From positions 1 to 6,270 of the forward strand of contig JAEUJR010001017.1 in NCBI GenBank assembly GCA_016793585.1: a stretch of DNA of 6,270 nt, given 5' to 3'. Of this stretch, positions 1 through 5,776 are shown one piece after another. The notes under the pieces were generated by a model. The model did not search any database and was not told where the DNA came from. It saw only the letters and a list, made by a program, of their open reading frames with translations. The translations under genes and the position numbers were made by a program. The stretch's first letter is position 1; every line of letters starts with the position of its first letter. This stretch comes from Archangium sp. GTDB taxonomy: Bacteria; Myxococcota; Myxococcia; Myxococcales; Myxococcaceae.

Positions 1-977
1 TCGGTGATGAGCCGGTTGTCGGTGTTGATCGTCACGCGCAGGCCGTAGTCGAAATAGAACTTCAGCGGGTGTGACTTCATCTCGGTGACCGCGCGCGTCT
101 GCAGGTTCGACGACGGGCAGCACTCGAGTGGAATGCGGTGATCGTTCACGTAGTTCAGCAGGTCGCCGTCTTCGCGCAGCCGCACGCCGTGGCCGATGCG
201 ATGCGAGCCCAGGTAGTGCAGCGCCTGCCCGATGGACTCGGGGCCGTACGCTTCGCCCGCGTGCGCCGTGCAGTTCACGTTGTTCTTCAGAATCAACTGA
301 AACGCCTCGCGATGCTCCTTCGCAGGGAAGTTCGCTTCGGCGCCGGCGAGATCGAAGCCCACGACGCCGCGGTTCTTGTACGCCACGCACAGCTCGGCGA
401 GGCGCACGCTCGACTGCGGGTTCATGTGGCGAATGCCGCACAAGATGACGCCGTACTTGATGCGCGTCTCGCGCTTGGCCGTACGCAGCCCCTCGAGCAC
501 CGCGTCGACGATGGCCGTCAGCTTGAGCCCCCGCTGCTGGTGCAGCACCGGCGCGTAGCGCACCTCGATGTAGCGAACGTTCTCGGCCGCCGCGTCGACG
601 CCCAGCTCGTAGGCCGCGCGAAAGAGCGCCTCTTCGGTCTGCAGCACCGAGCAGGTGACGTCGAAGGCGACGAGGTAGTCCTCGAGATCCTTGCAGACCT
701 CTCCTTTGTGAATCGCCTTCGCGAGCGCGTCTTCGGTGTCGGCGATGAGCTTGACCTTCTGGCGCTCGGCCAACTCGAGAATGGTGCGTAGCCGCATCGA
801 GCCGTCGAGGTGACAGTGCAGATCGGTCTTCGGTAGCGCGTGCAGCAACGCCTTCGAGACCTCGATCTTCGGCACGGCGAGCGTCGGCGGCGGCGGCGGG
901 TGCCAGTGCGTCGACGAGATGCCACCACCATTCACCGCGGGTGGCAGGTTGAAGTCTTCGTCTTGAACCGAGGGCAT
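1..977 (-). CDS. add: Adenosine deaminase (3' end cut by window edge)
   Basis: Purine-salvage enzyme of the amidohydrolase superfamily, converting adenosine (or deoxyadenosine) to inosine in the cytoplasm. The 325 residues visible contain the family signatures in order: TDLHCHLDGS (51-60, Zn ligands His54 and His56), HAGEAYG (239-245, Zn ligand His239 and catalytic Glu242), RIGHG (260-264, catalytic His263), CCPSSNLQT (286-294) and INTDNR (317-322, Zn ligand Asp320). The C-terminus continues past base 1. The usual second Asp of NTDD, which contacts the substrate in mouse ADA, is Asn here. The start is ATG 977 with no evident Shine-Dalgarno; it gives about 50 residues before the first Zn motif, including a run of five prolines (27-31). 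A GTG at residue 35 would give a more usual N-terminus. It lies 39 bp downstream of the cytochrome gene on the same strand. Family assignment is firm; adenosine versus a related aminohydrolase substrate is not proven. Confidence 0.93.
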   Translation of the reverse strand, partial: MPSVQDEDFNLPPAVNGGGISSTHWHPPPPPTLAVPKIEVSKALLHALPKTDLHCHLDGSMRLRTILELAERQKVKLIADTEDALAKAIHKGEVCKDLEDYLVAFDVTCSVLQTEEALFRAAYELGVDAAAENVRYIEVRYAPVLHQQRGLKLTAIVDAVLEGLRTAKRETRIKYGVILCGIRHMNPQSSVRLAELCVAYKNRGVVGFDLAGAEANFPAKEHREAFQLILKNNVNCTAHAGEAYGPESIGQALHYLGSHRIGHGVRLREDGDLLNYVNDHRIPLECCPSSNLQTRAVTEMKSHPLKFYFDYGLRVTINTDNRLIT

Positions 978-1015
978 GGAGCCAGATCTAGCCCCGGCGG
1001 AACGGCCCGGCGAAC

Positions 1016-2371
1016 TTACGGTGCACGCAGAGCGTCGAGGGCCAGCTGCCGCTCGGCGTCGGTGAGCACGTTCGAGAAGATCGGCGGCATGTGCAGCACG
1101 TCGGTCTCGGGCAACCGCAGGCGGTCGATCGCCAGCTGACGTTCATCGGGCGGCATCGCCTCGAGGCGCAGCGCGTCGAAGCGCGCCCGGGTGATCGTCT
1201 GGTTGCGCTTGCCCTGGTGGCACTGGCCACACGTCTGCACGAGCACCTCGCGGCCGGTCGCGCCCTGCTTCGGTCGTACGCCGCTCGCCCGCTCGGCCTC
1301 TTCGGTGTGCAGCTCGCGCAGCTCGGGCACGTCGGCGCGGTGCCCCTCGATGAGCGCCTTCTGGAACGCGGCCGCCGCCGTCGCCTGCTTCTCAGCGTTC
1401 GTCACCCGCAGGCCCCAGTACGGCACCGGAATCATCTCGGCGCTCAGCGCCCTGGCCCACGATGCGTTCCACGTCGCGCTCTCGCCCGTCGACTCACGCT
1501 CGAGGTTGATGGTGAAGCCGGCGAACTCGTTCGGCTGGTTCATCGAGTCTTCCTGCGCCATCAGCTGGCTCAGCGCGTTCGGATCGCTCGCGTCGAGAAT
1601 CACGCGCCCCGGCACGCCGCCGTAGCGCTCACTCGGCACGTGCGCGGTGAAGAAGTCGCGGGCCAGCTCGAAGCCGGTGGTCGAGTCGTTCTTCGGCGCG
1701 AGGAAGTGCGTCCACGGAAAGCGGAGCTCCTGCATGCGGAGCAGCTTCGCGGTGCCCGGCCCTTCCGGCTGGTGGCAACGCAGACAGTCGAGCGAGGTGT
1801 TCTCGAGATCGACGTCCTGAAACAGCGTCACGCGCGTCCATGCGCTCTCGGTGTCTTCGAGCAGCTGGTCGGCCAGCGTGCACGAACCATCGGCGTCACA
1901 CGCGCGCTGGTACGCGAGCACGAAAAACCGCAGCTGCTGGGTCGTCTCGTCACGGGTCGCGAGCTCGACGATCGGCTCTCCGCGCGTGAAGCCCGCCGCC
2001 ACGAAGCGCCGTTTGCTCAGCCGATCGCGGGGCAGGCCATCGAACACGATGACGCGCGGGTTGAGCGGGTTCACCGAGCGTGTGCCCAGCGCCGTGGAGT
2101 GCGCGGTCAACGCCACCGACGTTCCGGTCATGCCGGGGTCCAGGCCGAGCGCGCGGTAGAGATCGGTCAGCCCTTGAATGCTGGGCGCAGGCGACTGGCA
2201 GAACACCCGCGTGACGCGGTCATCGTTTCCACGCGAACACAGCGCTGCGCCCGGAGCCGCAGGCAGGAAGCGCGGCATGGCGCTCCAGGCAGGAAGACCG
2301 GACTTCGACTGGCCTCCGGGGTTGACCGGAGAGCAGGCCATCAGGAGCAACAACAGACTGAACCGCTGCAT
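1016..2371 (-). CDS. Di-haem c-type cytochrome lipoprotein, function unknown
   Basis: A 451-residue protein with a short lipoprotein signal: a Leu-rich stretch (6-10) leading to LLMAC, so Cys13 is the probable lipidated residue. Ser at +2 would favour the outer membrane under the E. coli Lol rule (inference). Two haem c attachment motifs are present, CLRCH (196-200) and CGQCH (381-385), which predicts covalent haem on the periplasmic side. Met406 and Met428, both in MPP contexts, are candidate sixth ligands for the C-terminal haem, whose surroundings look like a small cytochrome c domain. The first 190 residues match no domain I recognise and hold four other cysteines (45, 58, 158, 164) that could form disulfides. 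The start is ATG 2371, 3 bp after the sspB stop, with a weak GAAG at 2378-2381 inside the end of sspB, suggesting translational coupling. Role in electron transfer is inferred from the haem motifs only; partner and substrate are unknown. Confidence 0.88.
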   Translation of the reverse strand: MQRFSLLLLLMACSPVNPGGQSKSGLPAWSAMPRFLPAAPGAALCSRGNDDRVTRVFCQSPAPSIQGLTDLYRALGLDPGMTGTSVALTAHSTALGTRSVNPLNPRVIVFDGLPRDRLSKRRFVAAGFTRGEPIVELATRDETTQQLRFFVLAYQRACDADGSCTLADQLLEDTESAWTRVTLFQDVDLENTSLDCLRCHQPEGPGTAKLLRMQELRFPWTHFLAPKNDSTTGFELARDFFTAHVPSERYGGVPGRVILDASDPNALSQLMAQEDSMNQPNEFAGFTINLERESTGESATWNASWARALSAEMIPVPYWGLRVTNAEKQATAAAAFQKALIEGHRADVPELRELHTEEAERASGVRPKQGATGREVLVQTCGQCHQGKRNQTITRARFDALRLEAMPPDERQLAIDRLRLPETDVLHMPPIFSNVLTDAERQLALDALRAP

Positions 2372-2374
2372 GCG

Positions 2375-2917
2375 TCACTTCACGATGCGCAGGTGACCGC
2401 GCTTGGGCGGCGTGGGCTCTTTCGGGGGCTCGTCGCCGGTGGGGTTGTCGAGCACGACTTCACGCAACAGAGCGCGCGCGGGAGGCGGTGGAGGCTCGCC
2501 CTCCTTCATGCCCGCAGCGACCTCGGCCAGCATCGACGCGACCTCGGAGCGCCCACCCGGCGGAGGCACCGTCGTCTGCCGCTCGACCGCGCCCTGCAGC
2601 AGCTCTTCCGGCATGTCTTCCGGGAACATGAAGAAGTCGTGCGAGCTGTGACTGGCGATGGCGTACAGCGCCGACCACGGCACGCCGACGGTGAAGCGCT
2701 CGCCACCGAACGACAACGTCTCGCGTACGCCCCAGTCGTTGACCGTCAGGTCGGGCGGGTCGAACCGGTACGAGATGTTCAGCACCAGGTGGTGATCGGT
2801 CGTGAACTTCTTCGGCACCAGCACCCCCGGCCGACGCGCATCGAGGTGGATCTGCGTCATGCCCTGCTCCAGGGCCTTCAGCAGGCGGGCCTTCTTGTCG
2901 TCGTTCCGTCGGTCCAT
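2375..2917 (-). CDS. sspB: SspB-family ClpXP adaptor (stringent starvation protein B)
   Basis: A 180-residue cytoplasmic adaptor that in E. coli binds the ssrA tag and tethers tagged proteins to ClpX for degradation by ClpXP. The N-terminal substrate-binding fold spans about residues 8-100, with recognisable segments ARRPGVLVPKKF (27-38), LVLNISYRF (44-52) and a LSFGGERFTVGVPWSALYAI stretch (68-87), which match the SspB pattern of beta strands. A flexible Pro-, Glu- and Ala-rich linker follows, including a PPPPP run (142-146). The protein ends GHLRIVK, very like the ClpX-binding tail of E. coli SspB (LRVVK), so both halves of adaptor function appear intact. The start is ATG 2917: an in-frame stop sits 12 nt upstream and no Shine-Dalgarno is evident. 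It lies 65 bp after smpB, which makes the tag-degradation role coherent, and 3 bp before the cytochrome gene. Confidence 0.88.
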   Translation of the reverse strand: MDRRNDDKKARLLKALEQGMTQIHLDARRPGVLVPKKFTTDHHLVLNISYRFDPPDLTVNDWGVRETLSFGGERFTVGVPWSALYAIASHSSHDFFMFPEDMPEELLQGAVERQTTVPPPGGRSEVASMLAEVAAGMKEGEPPPPPARALLREVVLDNPTGDEPPKEPTPPKRGHLRIVK

Positions 2918-2982
2918 GTGGGCGGGCAGTCAGGGAAACGTAAGCGGTTCGGCGGTTTCTCGCACGTCGGAATCCAGCCGGC

Positions 2983-3456
2983 TCACCTTCGCCGAATGGC
3001 CCGGTCCATCTCGCGCTTGCTCTCGCGCTCTTTGATGGTGTCGCGGCGATCGATGTCTTTCTTGCCCTTGCCCAGGCCCAGCTTCACCTTCGCCCAGCCG
3101 TTCTTGAAGTAGAGCGACATGGGAATGATGGAGTAGCCGCGCTCTCGCACCTTCGCCGACCACTTCTCGAGCTCGTTCTTGTTCACCAGCAACGGACGCG
3201 GGCGAATGGGCAGGTGGCCGAAGTTCGACGCGGGTTTGTACTGACCGATGTGGGCGTTGTGCAGCACCAACCCCGTCTTCTCGGGCATCGCGTAGGCGTC
3301 GTTGAGGCTGGCCTCGCCGTTGCGCATGGCCTTCACCTCGCTACCCGTGAGCACGATTCCGGCTTCGAGCGTCTCGTCGAAGGTGAAGTCGAACTTCGCG
3401 CGGCGGTGTTCGCAGACGAGCTGGATTTGATCGGTGGTCGGGGGCGGCTTCGCCAT
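2983..3456 (-). CDS. smpB: SsrA-binding protein SmpB
   Basis: A 157-residue partner of tmRNA in trans-translation. It binds the tRNA-like domain of tmRNA, mimics the anticodon stem in the ribosomal A site and allows rescue of ribosomes stalled on mRNAs lacking a stop codon. Family landmarks are all present: ARKF-like N-terminus after HRR (18-24), EAGIVLTGSEVKAMRNGEA (31-49), LNDAYA (51-56), LHNAHIGQY (65-73), PLLVNKNEL (88-96) and SLYFKNGWAKVKLGLGKGKK (114-133). The basic tail DRRDTIKERESKREMDRAIRRR (from 136) is the part that enters the mRNA channel and decoding centre. Length is normal. The start is ATG 3456, 2 bp after the panC stop, so translation is probably coupled to panC; no strong Shine-Dalgarno is visible. 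The tmRNA gene itself is not in the window. Confidence 0.97.
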   Translation of the reverse strand: MAKPPPTTDQIQLVCEHRRAKFDFTFDETLEAGIVLTGSEVKAMRNGEASLNDAYAMPEKTGLVLHNAHIGQYKPASNFGHLPIRPRPLLVNKNELEKWSAKVRERGYSIIPMSLYFKNGWAKVKLGLGKGKKDIDRRDTIKERESKREMDRAIRRR

Positions 3457-3458
3457 CG

Positions 3459-4325
3459 TCAGGAACCCGCGAGCGTCAGGGCGAGGTTGTCGATGAGGCG
3501 CGTGGTGCCGAGGAAGGCAGCGACGAGCACGCGGGCGGGACGATCTTTCGAGAGCGTGGTGAGCGGCTCGAGGGTCTCGGCGTCACGCACCTCGAGGTAG
3601 TCGAGCTTCACCTGCGCTTCGGTGAGCGGCTTCGTGCCGAGCGCGAGGAGTCTGTTCACGTCGGACTCGCCGCCCTTCGCTGCGGCCTGCATCGCGAAGA
3701 GCCCCTTCGAGAGCGAGAGCGCGCGTTGACGATCTTCTGCGGAGAGGTACGTGTTGCGTGACGACATCGCGAGGCCGTCGGTCTCTCGAATGGTGGGCAT
3801 GCCGATGATCTCGACGCCAAGCTCGAGATCGCGGTTGAGCGCCTTGATGACCTGCAGCTGCTGGTAGTCCTTCTCGCCGAAGAGGGCGACGTCGGGGCGG
3901 AAGAGCGCCAGCAGCTTCGTCACGACGGTCGCCACACCGCGGAAGTGGCCGGGCCGGCGATCACCGCAGAGGCCCTGGCTCACCTGCTCGACGTTCACGT
4001 ACGTCTGGTAGCCCTTCGGGTACACGGTCGAGGGCTCGGGTGAGTAGACGACGGTGGCTCCGGCGCTGCCGCACTTGGCGAGATCGCCGGCGAGATCTCT
4101 CGGGTAGCGGCTCAGATCTTCGTTCGGGCCGAACTGCGTCGGGTTCACGAAGATGGTGGTGGCGACGACGTCGCAGCGGGAGCGGCCTTCACGCATGAGC
4201 GAGAGGTGGCCATCGTGCAGAAAGCCCATGGTGGGCACGAGCGCGAGCGTCTGGCCTCGACGGCGCAGGTCCTTCACGAACCAGCGCACCTCGTCGGGCG
4301 TCTTCAACAGCCGGGGAGTCGTCAC
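3459..4325 (-). CDS. panC: Pantoate--beta-alanine ligase (pantothenate synthetase)
   Basis: Cytoplasmic enzyme joining pantoate and beta-alanine with ATP to make pantothenate (vitamin B5), the last step before the coenzyme A pathway. With the GTG start at 4325 it has 288 residues, close to the usual length of about 280-285. Motifs in order: LVPTMGFLHDGHLSL (29-43, containing the HIGH-like nucleotide-binding segment), TTIFVNPTQFGPNEDLSRYP (56-75), GHFRGVATVV (126-135), FGEKDYQQL (149-157) and RETDGLAMSSRN (180-191, with the KMSKS-like MSSRN). The GTG has GGAG at 4331-4334, five bases upstream, and directly precedes the conserved N-terminus. A longer frame from a TTG at 4361 adds 12 residues without similarity or ribosome-binding site. 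It is the first gene of the minus-strand group. panB and panD are not in the window. Confidence 0.96.
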   Translation of the reverse strand: MTTPRLLKTPDEVRWFVKDLRRRGQTLALVPTMGFLHDGHLSLMREGRSRCDVVATTIFVNPTQFGPNEDLSRYPRDLAGDLAKCGSAGATVVYSPEPSTVYPKGYQTYVNVEQVSQGLCGDRRPGHFRGVATVVTKLLALFRPDVALFGEKDYQQLQVIKALNRDLELGVEIIGMPTIRETDGLAMSSRNTYLSAEDRQRALSLSKGLFAMQAAAKGGESDVNRLLALGTKPLTEAQVKLDYLEVRDAETLEPLTTLSKDRPARVLVAAFLGTTRLIDNLALTLAGS

Positions 4326-4462
4326 GCGGGCTCCATCGCACCCGTTGGCGGCCCGTCGCAAGCGATCCTGACCGGCGCAGGTGCCCGAAAGCCCTGGGTC
4401 GACGTCAATCGGCCTGACAGTTCGGAGGGAATTCCGGCGGCCTTTTCGGGCGACACCCTTTC
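4326..4462. promoter_or_regulatory. Divergent intergenic region, probable back-to-back promoters
   Basis: This 137-bp gap separates the starts of panC (minus) and the peptidoglycan-binding gene (plus), so both transcription units should initiate in or near it. A TTGACG on the minus strand (4403-4408) and a CTGACA on the plus strand (4414-4419) resemble -35 elements, but neither has a convincing -10 at normal spacing. A GGAGGG at 4424-4429 looks like a ribosome-binding site but is about 34 bp before the ATG at 4463, with no start codon at the right distance in that frame. The regulatory role comes from gene orientation; specific promoter positions cannot be given. Confidence 0.45.
4331..4334 (-). 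promoter_or_regulatory. Shine-Dalgarno site for panC
   Basis: GGAG on the minus strand, five bases before the GTG at 4325. It is the main reason for preferring that GTG over the TTG at 4361. The core is short, so the call rests equally on the conserved protein N-terminus. Confidence 0.55.
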
Positions 4463-5434
4463 ATGGTCGCTCCAATCTCGAACCGCGTTCCCCGCAGCAC
4501 GACGACTCCCTCCGCTGATCTCGGCCCCGGCCTCACGGCGGCTGCGAATGGCGAGTTCCTCAAGCGTGGCGCCAGTGGCGAAGGCGTGGCCGAGCTGCAG
4601 CGGGCGCTGAACGCGCGTGGCTGGCGGTTGGAAGAAGACGGCAAATTCGGTCCCGCGACGGAGCGGGCGGTGCGCGAGTTCCAGGGCGCGACCGGCGCGG
4701 AAGCCGATGGCGTCGTCGGGCCTGAGACGGTGGGCAAGCTGCGCTCGTCGGCAGGTCAGCAGATCAACCGTCGTGACCCCGAGCCGACGCGGCCTGGGAA
4801 TGGCTCGGACTTCGAGCCGAATCGTCCAGCGCCGGTCGACATCGGCAGGCCGTCGGGGGACGAGCGGCAGCGCTACGACTACTACGCGTCGATGGTGCGT
4901 CGGGCCGGCGGCGAGGTGTGCCCGAATGGACAGCCGACCGTGCTCGGGCTTCGTGCGGGCGAAGGTGGAGCCGCACGGGAGTATCGCGATCGGTTCATCG
5001 TGCTGACGCCGAACGGCCGCGTGCACGAGTTCACCGGAGCGACGTACCCCGGTCAGTCGCGCTCCTCTGCGTCTCCAGATGTCACGGGTGATGGGGTCGG
5101 CGACGTCGGCATGATTCGGCCGGGCAACTATCAGGTGGTGCCGAACGGAGAGCACGCAGGCGCGGCGTCGTTCCACGTGCGCACGCTCGGCGGCTCAGGC
5201 TCGATTCCGGGGTGGCGCGACACGAACCACGACGGCGCGTACAGCGAAGGCGAGCGCAGCGCTTCCGAGCGTCGAGGCGATCGACTCACCGGAGTGCTCT
5301 TTCATCAGGGCAACTCGTCGGCCCCGTCGTCGATCGGCTGCCAGACGATGTCACCGTCGGAGTACCGCCGCTTCCTCGATGCCGTCGGTGGTCCGCGCGG
5401 CTCGTTCACCTACACGCTGGTGGCCTCGCGATAA
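4463..5434 (+). CDS. Peptidoglycan-binding protein with C-terminal YkuD-like Cys domain
   Basis: A 323-residue protein. After an unstructured Ser/Thr/Pro-rich leader, residues about 32-93 form a peptidoglycan-binding type 1 domain: FLKRGASGEGVAELQRALN, then DGKFGPATERAVREFQ and DGVVGPETVGKL. A Pro/Arg-rich linker (about 94-135) follows. In the C-terminal part an IRPGNY segment (218-223) and FHQGNSSAPSSIGCQTM (280-296) resemble YkuD-type L,D-transpeptidases and related phage/bacterial proteins: His281, then Ser-x-Gly-Cys with Cys293 as the would-be nucleophile. His-Cys spacing is shorter than in classical enzymes and the expected HGC is IGC, so activity (transpeptidase, carboxypeptidase or hydrolase) is uncertain. 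Two Asp-rich loops (206-214, 253-264) look Ca-binding. No signal peptide, lipobox or membrane segment is visible, which is odd for a wall-targeted protein. The start at ATG 4463 is the only candidate after the in-frame stop at 4415. Nine bp separate it from the next gene. Confidence 0.85.
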   Translation: MVAPISNRVPRSTTTPSADLGPGLTAAANGEFLKRGASGEGVAELQRALNARGWRLEEDGKFGPATERAVREFQGATGAEADGVVGPETVGKLRSSAGQQINRRDPEPTRPGNGSDFEPNRPAPVDIGRPSGDERQRYDYYASMVRRAGGEVCPNGQPTVLGLRAGEGGAAREYRDRFIVLTPNGRVHEFTGATYPGQSRSSASPDVTGDGVGDVGMIRPGNYQVVPNGEHAGAASFHVRTLGGSGSIPGWRDTNHDGAYSEGERSASERRGDRLTGVLFHQGNSSAPSSIGCQTMSPSEYRRFLDAVGGPRGSFTYTLVASR

Positions 5435-5443
5435 TCTCGTCGG

Positions 5444-5719
5444 ATGAACGCCGATCGACTCACGACCATCAGACTCAAACTCAGACGTCCAGGAGTTCTC
5501 CGCGATTGGCGAGGAGTCGCTCCAGCGACGAAGAACCAGGTCGTAGGCGTGTTGGACGAAGAGACGCGCGCCCTCCGTGACTCAGATCCTGCGTTGGCCT
5601 CAGCCCTGAGAGTCGCAGCCGACGTGCTTGAGGTTCTGGCGACCGACGAGACCGCGCTTCACTCGACGACCGATGACGACGCCGAGTGGCTGCTGAACGA
5701 GTTGTCTCGCCGAAAGTAA
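5444..5719 (+). CDS. Small protein of unknown function downstream of peptidoglycan-binding gene
   Basis: A 91-residue protein that I do not recognise. The N-terminal third is basic (RLTTIRLKLRRPGVLRDWRG, 5-24) and the rest is acidic and probably alpha-helical, with an Ala/Leu-rich stretch (about 49-65), an acidic patch TTDDDAEW (75-82) and an ending LLNELSRRK. There is no signal peptide, membrane segment, Cys pair or clear helix-turn-helix. It starts 9 bp after the stop of the peptidoglycan-binding gene and is very likely co-transcribed with it; no good Shine-Dalgarno is visible. Reality as a gene is supported by tight spacing, strand and absence of a better alternative, although base composition is slightly less GC-rich than in the preceding gene. 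It could be a partner, chaperone or immunity protein for its neighbour, but nothing in the sequence proves that. Confidence 0.6.
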   Translation: MNADRLTTIRLKLRRPGVLRDWRGVAPATKNQVVGVLDEETRALRDSDPALASALRVAADVLEVLATDETALHSTTDDDAEWLLNELSRRK

Positions 5720-5776
5720 GTTCGCGCCGACGCTGCTGCCGTTTCCGTTGGATCGAGACCTGAGTGTCGCGCGGAG
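5720..5776. other. Convergent intergenic gap without a clear terminator
   Basis: This 57-bp gap lies between the 3' ends of the 91-residue gene and the hipA-like gene. It holds an imperfect inverted repeat (5723-5731 with 5766-5773, one bulged base) around a 34-nt spacer, without a T-tract on either side. That is too weak to call an intrinsic terminator. Confidence 0.4.

Noticed and set aside
138..791. A 217-codon plus-strand open frame
   Set aside because: Antisense to adenosine deaminase, whose motifs are all present on the other strand; the translated product has no recognisable features.
1091..3112. A 673-codon open frame on the plus strand
   Set aside because: It runs antisense through the cytochrome, sspB and part of smpB, is very rich in Arg, His and Ala, and shows no domain. 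It is a by-product of high third-position GC on the opposite strand.
4326..4361. TTG start at 4361 for panC
   Set aside because: The extra 12 residues do not resemble PanC N-termini and there is no ribosome-binding site, whereas the GTG at 4325 has GGAG upstream.
4403..4419. Sigma-70-like promoters (TTGACG on minus, CTGACA on plus)
   Set aside because: Neither hexamer has a credible -10 at 16-18 bp, so they are mentioned only as weak hints inside the divergent region.
4322..5176. A 284-codon minus-strand open frame
   Set aside because: Antisense to the peptidoglycan-binding gene and overlapping the panC start region; Arg-rich and featureless.
5444..5719. The 91-residue protein as a HipB-like antitoxin for the neighbouring kinase
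   Set aside because: It is on the opposite strand and convergent, and shows no helix-turn-helix pattern.
5723..5773. Intrinsic terminator between the convergent genes
   Set aside because: The inverted repeat is imperfect, has a 34-nt loop and no T-tract.
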